Source: Streptomyces decoyicus (GTDB taxonomy: Bacteria > Actinomycetota > Actinomycetes > Streptomycetales > Streptomycetaceae). Taken from it: a stretch of DNA of 64,000 nucleotides. Where the stretch lies: positions 3,410,001 through 3,474,000 of the forward strand of contig NZ_CP082301.1 of assembly GCF_019880305.1 (NCBI RefSeq), written 5' to 3'. Below are positions 43,956-51,697 of this stretch, piece after piece. The position numbers and the translations under genes were made by a program. The notes below the pieces were generated by a model. That model was not told the origin of the DNA. It ran no database searches and worked only from the letters and a program-made list of their open reading frames with translations. Positions within the stretch are counted from its first letter, which is position 1; every line of letters begins with the position of its first letter.

Positions 43956-46225
43956 ACGGCCGCCCCGCACCCACCCCGCGGCGTGCGCCGTTCCGTCTGG
44001 CGGTCGTCGGGGGCGGCCCCCGCGCCACCTACGTCCTGGAGCGCCTCTCGGCGGACGCCGCGGGGCCGGGCCGGGCAGGCCGCCTGGAGGTGCGGGTCTA
44101 CGAGCGGACCGGGGAGTTCGGCGCCGGCCAGGCCCACAGCCCCACCCAGCCCGCCACCAGCTTCCTCAACCGGATCGCCGGCCAGGTGAGCTTCGCCGCG
44201 GACGAGTCGATGCCCGGCGCCGGCCCGCTGCGGCCGCGGGACGGCCGCCCCACGCTGCACGAGTGGTGCCGGCGGCGGTTCGCCGAGACCGGTGAGCCGG
44301 ACTTCGACCTCGGCCCCGAGGACTGGCCGAAGCGCTACGTCCACGGGCTCGCCCTCCAGGACAGCTTCACGGCCTACGTACGCGAACTGCGGTCCCACGG
44401 CGTGCCGGTGCACCTCTGCCCCGACGAGGTGGTGGACGTGGCCCGGCAGGACGCGGGCTTCGAGCTCCGTACGGCGGCCGGGGAGCGCCACCGCGCCGAC
44501 CACGTCCTGCTCGTCACCGGGCACGGGCCGCACGACCCCGAGCGGTCCCCGGCCGGCCGCCGGCGCGCCGCGTTCGCCCGGCGCACCCGCTCCACGTACC
44601 TCCCGTCCGCCTACCCCCTCGCCACCGCGCTCTCCCCCGCGGTCACCGGGCCCGGCACGGTCGTGGGCTGTGCGGGGATGGGGCTGACGGCGATCGATGT
44701 CGTCCTGCACCTCACCGAGGGGCGGGGCGGCAGCTTCGTCCCCGACGCCCGGCACGGGCTGCGCTATGTCCCCAGCGGCCGGGAGCCGTCGTCCATCGTG
44801 GCCTTCAGCGACGCCGGGATGTTCACCTTCGCCCGTCCGCACCACGCGAAGGATCAGGGCGGCGAAGAAGGCGGCGAGCCCGGCGCCGGCATACGGGAGC
44901 ACCAGGGCGTCTTCTTCACCCGCGAGGCCGTCGACCGGCTCCGCGCGCGCGTGGGGACGGCGCCCGCCGGGACGGCCCCCGCCGGGCCGGCACCCGCCCA
45001 GCTCGACTTCGACCGCGAGGTGCTGCCGCTGGTCGTCCTGGAGATGGCCCAGCTGCACTACGCCACGCTGTTCCGGCCCGCCGCGCGCTTCCTGGCAGAG
45101 CGTTCCGCCGCGGTCTGGCGTGCCTTCCTCGACGGCGCCGGTACCGCGGCGGGTCCGCCGGACGACCCCGAACGGCTGCTGGGCCCGCTGCGGGCCGCGG
45201 TGGACGAGATCGGCGCCGTGCTGGAGCGGGTCCTGGCCGGAAAAGAGGCACCGGCCACGGCCGGCGCCCGGGTGCGGGAGTGGCCGGTCGAGGCGACCCT
45301 CGCCCACTGGACGGGCGTCGTCTTCGGCGACGACGCCCGGGAACGGCTGCGGGAAGCCGGGAACGACCCGGCCGCCCTCCAGCGCGGCGCCGCGGCCTGG
45401 CGCTCCCCCTGGCGGCTCGACGAGAGCCCGACCGGAAACCGCTTCAGCTGGCACCGCACCGTCGCTCCGGTCCCGCGGTCCGCGTATGCCACGCCCGGCC
45501 AGTACCGGGCGGCCCTGCTCCGGGCCATGGCCACCGACCGCGTCTGGGCGCGGCAGGGCAACACCGACAACCCCCACAAGGCGGCGGCCGACGGCGTCTG
45601 GCGCGATCTGCGGTCCGTCCTGTCCTACGCGGTCGACGACGCCGGGCTGACCGCGTCGTCGCACCGCGCCTTCCTCGCCCGGCACACCCGGCATCACAAC
45701 CGGCTGGCGAACGGGGCCGCCGTCGAGGTGATGACCCGGATCGAGGCGCTCGCCCGGCACGGGCTGCTCGATCTGACGACAGGCCCGGGGGCGACCGTGG
45801 AAACGGACGACACCGAGGGGAGGTTCCGCGTCACGGGACCGGCGACGGGCGCGGTGCACCTGGTGGACACCCTGGTGGACGCCCGGATCCATCCCTTCGA
45901 TCCACGGCTGGACTCGGCACCGCTGTTCCGCCGGCTCATGGAGCGCGGGCTGGTACGGCTGTGGCGCAACGAGTCCGCCGACGGCACGTCCTTCGAGCCG
46001 GGAGGTCTCGACCTGACCGCCGGGTTCCATCCGGTAGGGGCCGACGGCTCGGCCGAGCCCGGCCTCACGGTCCTGGGTCCGGCCGCGGAGGGCCGCCGGT
46101 CCTTCCTGCTCTCCGCCCTGCGGCCGGACCGCGACCACTACGTCATGCGCGATGTCATCAACTGGCTGAACGAACTCCGGGAAGCCCTGACTGATCACCA
46201 TGAGGAGCGCGAATGCGGACGTTGA
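43952..46225 (+). CDS. Large FAD/NAD(P)-binding protein
   Basis: Protein of 757 residues. The N-terminus has a Rossmann loop (LAVVGGGPRATYVLERL) and a FGAGQAHS segment typical of the FAD-NAD(P)-binding family (PF13454-like). A second nucleotide site follows (VVGCAGMGLTAIDVVLHL). The roughly 400-residue C-terminal half is mostly helical with no motif I know. Family members are found in Streptomyces secondary metabolism but few have a known reaction. It could oxidise the amino group or the carbon chain of the phosphonate; this is a guess from context. ATG at 43952 overlaps the aminotransferase stop (ATGA). Confidence 0.85.
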   Translation: MNGRPAPTPRRAPFRLAVVGGGPRATYVLERLSADAAGPGRAGRLEVRVYERTGEFGAGQAHSPTQPATSFLNRIAGQVSFAADESMPGAGPLRPRDGRPTLHEWCRRRFAETGEPDFDLGPEDWPKRYVHGLALQDSFTAYVRELRSHGVPVHLCPDEVVDVARQDAGFELRTAAGERHRADHVLLVTGHGPHDPERSPAGRRRAAFARRTRSTYLPSAYPLATALSPAVTGPGTVVGCAGMGLTAIDVVLHLTEGRGGSFVPDARHGLRYVPSGREPSSIVAFSDAGMFTFARPHHAKDQGGEEGGEPGAGIREHQGVFFTREAVDRLRARVGTAPAGTAPAGPAPAQLDFDREVLPLVVLEMAQLHYATLFRPAARFLAERSAAVWRAFLDGAGTAAGPPDDPERLLGPLRAAVDEIGAVLERVLAGKEAPATAGARVREWPVEATLAHWTGVVFGDDARERLREAGNDPAALQRGAAAWRSPWRLDESPTGNRFSWHRTVAPVPRSAYATPGQYRAALLRAMATDRVWARQGNTDNPHKAAADGVWRDLRSVLSYAVDDAGLTASSHRAFLARHTRHHNRLANGAAVEVMTRIEALARHGLLDLTTGPGATVETDDTEGRFRVTGPATGAVHLVDTLVDARIHPFDPRLDSAPLFRRLMERGLVRLWRNESADGTSFEPGGLDLTAGFHPVGADGSAEPGLTVLGPAAEGRRSFLLSALRPDRDHYVMRDVINWLNELREALTDHHEERECGR

Positions 46226-46791
46226 CCTGTGACCCGGTGCTGCACTGCGACGACATCATGGTCGTCTTCGAGGGAAAGGACCGGCTGATCCTCCACCGGG
46301 GCGAGGGCGAGCAGTGGCGGGTCCGCGCCCTGTGGCCGGAGCCGGCCGACGTCCGGGCGCTGCACGCCCATCTCGGCGAGGGCCGCCCCCTCCTCGTCGT
46401 CCTGGACGGTGAGCCGCCCGTCGTCCCGCTGCTCCCCGAGGAGTGCGCCGGTGCGGCCTGGGGCCCGGACCTCGCGGGGGTCAGCACGGACGACGGGGAG
46501 CTGGTCGAGTTCCGCATCCCCCGCCTGGACTGGCTGCCGGCCGCACTCCGCAGCCGGGGACTGGACCACCTCCAGGAGTGCGAGCGGCTGCTCGCCCACT
46601 ACCCGCATCCGCTGCTGCCGCCGCTGCTGGTCGCTGCGCCGCAGGACGACGCCGCGCACGTCCGTTTCGCCTACCGCACCGGCAGCGCCGCGATCTCCGC
46701 CTCACACATGGCCAAGGTCGCCTCCTACCTCTTCGGCGATCCGGAAAGGCCCGCCGGTGTCCCCTGCCCGCCCGTCCCCACCCACCGCTGA
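46213..46791 (+). CDS. Unrecognised protein of the phosphonate operon
   Basis: 192 residues, no family recognised. It is predicted soluble, with an acidic, Leu- and Pro-rich body, Trp-containing strands near the N-terminus (EQWRVRALWPEP) and a C-terminal segment RTGSAAISASHMAKV. No cofactor motif seen. It overlaps the end of the FAD-protein gene by 13 bp with its own TGAGGAG site, so it is likely to work with that protein. Confidence 0.75.
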   Translation: MRTLTCDPVLHCDDIMVVFEGKDRLILHRGEGEQWRVRALWPEPADVRALHAHLGEGRPLLVVLDGEPPVVPLLPEECAGAAWGPDLAGVSTDDGELVEFRIPRLDWLPAALRSRGLDHLQECERLLAHYPHPLLPPLLVAAPQDDAAHVRFAYRTGSAAISASHMAKVASYLFGDPERPAGVPCPPVPTHR

Positions 46792-46807
46792 ACAGAGGAG
46801 CGACACG

Positions 46808-47569
46808 ATGACGGACACCACGCAGGACCCGACGGCGGGCACCACGGAGAGCGCCCGGACCGTCGCGGTCACCGGAAGCGGGCGCGGTCTCGGCCTGCTC
46901 ATCGTCAAGGCGCTGCTCGACGGCGGGTCCCGGGTGCTCGCCAACTACCGCACGCCCACGGACGAACTGACGGCGCTGCACGAGAGCCACCCCGGCCGGC
47001 TGCATCTGTGCCAGGGCGATATCGGCGAGGAGTCCGCGGCCGAGGCGCTGGCCACCGCCGCGCGCGGGCTGGGCCGGCTGGACGCGGTGATCCACAATGC
47101 CGCCATCATCCGTGACCAGCCCCTGGTCACCATGCCCGTGGCCGACTGGGACGCGGTCCAGCGGGTCAATCTGCGGGGCAGCTTCCTGGTGACCAAGCAC
47201 GCGCTACGGCTGATGATGCGTCAGCGGTACGGCCGCATGGTCTATGTCTCCTCCGGTTCCGCGGTCCTCGGCAATGCGGGCCAGGCCGCCTACGCGGCGA
47301 GCAAGGGAGGCCTGCTGGGCCTGTCCAACACCGTGGCGCAGGAGTACGCGCGCTACCGCATCAGCTCCGTCGTCCTGGCCCCCGGCCTGCTCGACACCGG
47401 TCAGGGTGCCGAGCTCGGCGAGGACCTGCGGACGCAGAAGGCCGGGCGGTCCCTGCTCGGTGCCGGCCGGGGAGAGGACATGGCCGCCACCGCCGCCTTC
47501 CTGGCCTCCGCGCAGGCGGACTACATCAACGCGACCCTGATCCGCGCCGATGGCGGCGTGGCCTACTGA
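46808..47569 (+). CDS. Short-chain dehydrogenase/reductase (FabG-like), phosphonate operon
   Basis: SDR of 253 residues with TGSGRGLG, NNAA-type HNAAI, VSSGSAVLG and YAASK, all intact. ATG at 46808 after GAGGAG. In a phosphonate pathway it could reduce phosphonoacetaldehyde or a keto intermediate. If so, it would compete with the aminotransferase, so it more likely acts on a later carbonyl or on the acyl part. Last gene of the operon; the next gene converges 6 bp away. Confidence 0.88.
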   Translation: MTDTTQDPTAGTTESARTVAVTGSGRGLGLLIVKALLDGGSRVLANYRTPTDELTALHESHPGRLHLCQGDIGEESAAEALATAARGLGRLDAVIHNAAIIRDQPLVTMPVADWDAVQRVNLRGSFLVTKHALRLMMRQRYGRMVYVSSGSAVLGNAGQAAYAASKGGLLGLSNTVAQEYARYRISSVVLAPGLLDTGQGAELGEDLRTQKAGRSLLGAGRGEDMAATAAFLASAQADYINATLIRADGGVAY

Positions 47570-47575
47570 CGCCCC

Positions 47576-48964
47576 TCACGGGACCTGGACCCCTGGAGCG
47601 AGACCCTGCGCACTCGACCCGGCCTCGAACCGGCACACCCACTGCTGCGGAATCTCCGGCCTGACGTGGTCGGGGCCGCTGGCGCGCACGCCACCCGAGT
47701 ACAGGCGCGCATAGCGCTGCTTCCAGTCGGCGTTGTCGAAGACGGACCAGTATTCGTAGCCCCGGACATCGACCCCGGACTCCATGATGCGCTGCAGCCA
47801 GGAGAGCTTGGCGGCCAGCAGGGAGCGGCGCCGGCCGTCATCGGGCCGGCCGCGGTCGTCGACGATTTCCTGGTCCTGGAGCCCGTGGTCGGTGACGTAC
47901 AGGGCGGGCAGCAGGGCGCCGTAGAGCTCATGGAGGCCGGCCAGTCCGTCCGCCAGGGACTCCGGGAATATCGACCAGCCGTAGGAGGTCGTCTCCAGGT
48001 CCGGGAACGGCACCACCGCGAAGTCGAGCCGGGACAGCAGCCGGTTGAGATCCCGCAGGGCGTCGAAGGACGCCAACTGGTCGGACATGTCGGCGAGGTT
48101 CTCGGGCCCGGTGACACAGTGCGGGGCATGCCAGGAGACGCCCAGGAAGTCCTGCGGGGTCGCGATGATCTCCATGTCCCCCGGCCGGACACAGCCCAGA
48201 TCCCCTATCGGGGAGTCACCGGTTTCCGTGGTGAGGTGTTCGCCGAAGAAGAGGGGGTCGAGGAAGAAGCGGTTTCCCCAGAACTCCATGCGTTCGGCGG
48301 CCTGTCGGTCCCAGGGGTCGTCCGCCGCGGGGTAGGCCGCCACCAGCGAGGTGGTCAGCCCTGCCGGACCCGTCGCACCCGAGGCGCGCAGTGCCCGCAG
48401 GGCCAGGCCGTGCCCCAGCAGAGCATGGTGAACGGCCGACAGCCCCTGCGGGCCCGCCCCCCGCTCCGTCGAGAACATCCCCGCCACCCGGTCGGCGAGC
48501 GTCGGAGCGGCGATGTCGCTGACGGTGACCCAGCGCGCGACGCGGTCACCGAAGCGCCGCCCCATCTCGCCCGCGTAGTCGGCGAACCGCTGGGCGGCGT
48601 CTCTGACCAGCCATCCGCCCGCCGCGTCCAGCCAGGCGGGCAGGTCCATGTGCACCAAGTTCACGCAGGGCTGCACGCCTTGGGCGAGCAGGGTGTCCAG
48701 GACACGGTCGCAGCGGTCGAGCGCCGCGCGGTCCCAGGTACCGGGGCCCTCGGGCTGGAGGGCCGACCAGCCGAGCGAGAGCCGCTGAGAGGTGGGCGTT
48801 GCCCCGGTCACCTGCCGGACGTCCGCCGCCCACCGTTCGAATCGCGGAGATCTCCGCACGGCCGTCTCAGGGTGGTCCAGGCCGGCCGCGCTCTGCTGAG
48901 TGGCGCCGCCCCATACAAGTCCGTCGAGTCCCGCGAGCTGACATCGATCGCGCGTATCCGTCAT
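47576..48964 (-). CDS. Family 1 glycosidase homologue without catalytic glutamates
   Basis: 462 residues covering the complete GH1 barrel: RLSLGWSALQPEG, VHMDLPAWL with the sugar-binding His, DFLGVSWH, YGWSIFPESL and WSVFDNADW all align with family landmarks. The acid/base site TFNEP reads TVSDIAAP, the nucleophile site ITENG reads VTDHG, and the glycone-binding Glu of NFEW is missing (NADW). It cannot act by the normal retaining mechanism. It may be a binding protein, a structural pseudoenzyme or a repurposed transferase. ATG at 48964. It converges on the phosphonate operon; membership in that system is uncertain. Confidence 0.85.
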   Translation of the reverse strand: MTDTRDRCQLAGLDGLVWGGATQQSAAGLDHPETAVRRSPRFERWAADVRQVTGATPTSQRLSLGWSALQPEGPGTWDRAALDRCDRVLDTLLAQGVQPCVNLVHMDLPAWLDAAGGWLVRDAAQRFADYAGEMGRRFGDRVARWVTVSDIAAPTLADRVAGMFSTERGAGPQGLSAVHHALLGHGLALRALRASGATGPAGLTTSLVAAYPAADDPWDRQAAERMEFWGNRFFLDPLFFGEHLTTETGDSPIGDLGCVRPGDMEIIATPQDFLGVSWHAPHCVTGPENLADMSDQLASFDALRDLNRLLSRLDFAVVPFPDLETTSYGWSIFPESLADGLAGLHELYGALLPALYVTDHGLQDQEIVDDRGRPDDGRRRSLLAAKLSWLQRIMESGVDVRGYEYWSVFDNADWKQRYARLYSGGVRASGPDHVRPEIPQQWVCRFEAGSSAQGLAPGVQVP

Positions 48965-50400
48965 CTCTACCCCCGTTTACTTCCTTGGGCACGCCATCGA
49001 CGTGCGCCAAAGGGATCCCGGGGACACCTGGCCGAAACCTCGACGCCGCGTCCGTGCGGCGCTGCTTTCTTCGCCCCCCGACGAGATCCCACCCTTGGGG
49101 ATCATCGTCGCATCCAAGAAACACGTCAAGCGAGCGGCCCGAGTTGAGGCGAACCTGAGACGCGGAAAGTTGAATTCGAGACGATCTCGCGCGCGAAGAT
49201 ACCCGGCCGCCCCCGGATTGCTCGACCGAATTACCCGCGCAGTAATGAGACGATAAAGGGTTGTGCGGCTCCGCTTTTTTTATATGCAACGTTGTTCCAA
49301 AACCAGCGGGCCGCGGACGGACGAAGCCCCCTCGAAGACCGTGGACCCGCACCTCCCCCCGTCGCCGGCAGGCACGGACTGCGCAGCGATCACTGCTGAA
49401 CGGCGGGCCGCGAGGCGCGAGCCGGGGGCCCGGCCGCCCCTCCGATCCGTCCGCTGAGCGGACAGCACGCAAAAATCACCGACCCGGCACCCCGGACTCC
49501 GCTTCAGCGGCCCGGATCACCGGTCCCCGGGCTCCGCCGCACACCGCAACATATTCTCCGCACCATCCGGCGAAATACTTCCGGCAACCGGAAAGTGCGC
49601 CGGCTCACCCCGGTCGGTACCGCCACGGCCCCGCGCATTCATGACGATTCCCGGTGCTTTCCTTTCGCGCCGCGGAACTCCCGAAAGCCCGCCGCGTTCA
49701 CGAGGATTCCACCGCGCCGGCGGAAGGGACGCACCCCGGAAAACCGGAAAAGCCCCGTGCGCTCCGCCGAAGGTTCCGCCCCGCCGCAACCTGCTCCCGT
49801 ACGCGGCCGCACTCGGGACCGGCCGCCCCTCCCGCCCCGAACCCGGCGCGAAGAAGACGAACGCACTCACGGACAACAGAACAAGCGCGACGCTTTCCCG
49901 CCCCCGGCGGGCGGATGGCGCCGGACGGAAGTGCGCGGCGCCGCACAAGCCGCCCACACCGGAGGAAGAAAAATCCAATATTCAAGTTACCTCGGGTATG
50001 CGTCACGGGTGCGTCCTTCGATGACCGTGCGCGGCATCCGCCGCGTCACGAAGGTGCCGAAGCAACTGCGTCCCGCCGAACATCTCTTCGGCGGCCCGTC
50101 GCCGACAACCGTCCGAAACTCCCGAAGCACGCTGCGACGCTGTCGACTTGACGGTCCCCCAACCGGCCGGGTGGCTTCACCCGCACTCCCCCGCAGACAG
50201 GCGAGGCGCTTCCCCGGAGTGCCGTCATCGCGGCACTTCACTTGGTAATCACTGATATTTCCGGCACGGCTTTTCCGCCCGTGGACACTCGCCCTACGCA
50301 CCATCAAAGGCTCATGCGTTCGCGGCGTGTTCCCGCGGGCGGCATGAGCCTCGGCTCTATATGGTTGTTTGTTCAAGGTCTCAAAGCTGCGGCTGCGCAG
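48965..50400. other. Gene-free interval of about 1.4 kb
   Basis: Open frames exist on both strands but none has a credible ribosome site, codon pattern or recognisable protein. They are Arg/Pro-rich and overlap one another. The promoter of the GH1-like gene should lie near its left end. A short hairpin GCGGCTCCGC followed by seven T (49265-49281) resembles a factor-independent terminator or small-RNA end on the plus strand. The interval separates the secondary-metabolite genes from bldA and the core genome and may mark the island boundary. Confidence 0.6.
49265..49281 (+). terminator. Small hairpin with T-run
   Basis: GCGG-CT-CCGC followed by TTTTTTT. The stem is only four base pairs, and no upstream plus-strand gene is known, so an sRNA terminator is only a possibility. 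Confidence 0.3.
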
Positions 50401-50482
50401 TGCCCGGAGCCGGACTTGAACCGGCACGGCCCGTAGGCCAGCGAGGTTTAAGCTCGCCGTGTCTGCATTCCACCATCCGGGC
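50401..50482 (-). tRNA. bldA: tRNA-Leu (anticodon UAA), reads the rare UUA codon
   Basis: On the minus strand the acceptor 5' arm GCCCGGA pairs with TCCGGGC at the 3' end. The anticodon loop is CTTAAAC with TAA, a long variable arm marks a class II tRNA, and the T loop is GGTTCAAGTCC. CCA is not encoded. In Streptomyces this is bldA, the only tRNA for UUA, needed for aerial growth and many antibiotic regulators. It lies next to the same core genes (ABC exporter, ndh, eno) as I recall in other Streptomyces. Confidence 0.95.
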
Positions 50483-50956
50483 CTGGGTTCCCCCATGCCA
50501 CCTCAAAGAGGCAGCACGAGCGTAGCCCGCAGCGCACGACACAGATCGGCCGCTCTTCCCGAGGTTGTCTTATTTTATTGGCAACTGAGGGTGCATCAGT
50601 GACCGGTACAGGCCTTGGGCACATGCCTGAAGCCCCCCTTCGTCATGACGCGCCCGCGCGCAATTCCGTGCCCGAATTGACGGAAACTCGACGCCGTCTC
50701 AGCGCCCCCGTCACCCCCGCGGGCACGCCCGTCCGACTACTGCGGACGCGGCAGCGCTCTCAGGGGCCGTCTCCTCCCCAGGGATGACCACGCGCGGCAC
50801 GGCTACCTCCCAGGTGTGGCCGAGGACGGGCACAGGGGTTGACGTCCACGCCCCCCGCGCTGGCCCACGATGGAAAGCGTCCCTTCCCTCCGCGGCAGCC
50901 GCCCTCGTGGCCCTCGCCGTCCGATGGTCCCCTCGTCCCGACAGGAGCCCCTTCCC
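50483..50956. other. Intergenic region between bldA and the ABC exporter locus
   Basis: Should contain the bldA promoter (minus strand) and the exporter promoter (plus strand). An AT-rich patch, TCTTATTTTATTGGC, lies at 50568-50582. I see no coding sequence. Confidence 0.5.
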
Positions 50957-51647
50957 GTGACCACCACCCACTCCGGCGTCGCCACCGCCACCCGCACCAC
51001 CGCGGCGGCCGCCCGCGCCACGGACCTCACCAAGGTCTACGGACAGGGCGAGACCCAGGTGGTCGCCCTGGACTCGGTCTCCGTCGCCTTCCACCAGGCC
51101 CAGTTCACCGCGATCATGGGCCCCTCCGGGTCCGGCAAGTCGACGCTGATGCACTGCATTCAACCTCCTGCCGACGCTGAACGCCCTGGAGAACATCACC
51201 CTCCCCATGGACATCGCCGGCCGTAAGCCCGACCGCGCCTGGCTGGACCGCGTCGTGGAGACCGTCGGCCTGTCCGACCGCCTCAAGCACCGCCCCGCCC
51301 AGCTCTCCGGCGGCCAACAGCAGCGGGTCGCGGTCGCCCGCGCGCTGGCCTCCCGGCCCGAGATCATCTTCGCCGACGAGCCCACCGGAAACCTCGACTC
51401 GCGCTCCGGCGCCGAGGTCCTCGGCTTCCTCCGCAACTCCGTGCGCGAACTGGGCCAGACCGTGGTGATGGTGACCCACGACCCGGTCGCCGCCTCCTAC
51501 GCGGACCGCGTGGTCTTCCTCGCCGACGGCCGGATCGTCGACGACGTGCCCGACCCGACCTCCGACATGGTGCTGGAGCGGATGCGGCACCTCTCCGGGG
51601 GTTCCGGCCGGCCCCCCGGCCCCGGCGCCAAGGTCCGTACGACCTGA
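50957..51647 (+). pseudogene. MacB/LolD-type ABC transporter ATPase, disrupted by an internal deletion
   Basis: The N-terminal part (GTG at 50957 after AGGAG) reads through Walker A (GPSGSGKST) to LMHC at about 51157. The remaining sequence continues in another frame from FNLLPTLNALEN-like DNA through the signature LSGGQQQRV, Walker B IIFADEP and the H-loop VTHDP to a stop at 51647. The 35-40 residues normally between, including the Q-loop, are missing, and the junction shifts frame, so the deletion is not a multiple of three. The product would be a truncated 60-90-residue peptide. It could also be a sequencing or assembly error, because the partner permease is intact. Confidence 0.85.
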
Positions 51648-51697
51648 CCGGCAGCCGCCACCCTCACCTCGGACCTCTCCTCCAGGACTGACCCACC

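Noticed and set aside
48965..49260. CRISPR array or origin of replication in the gene-free interval
   Set aside because: No regularly spaced repeats and no DnaA-box clusters seen.
49517..50496. Minus-strand open frames of 153 and 169 codons left of and across bldA
   Set aside because: One covers the tRNA gene itself, both are Arg/Gly-rich with no ribosome site or recognisable domain, and several other frames overlap them. High GC alone explains their length.
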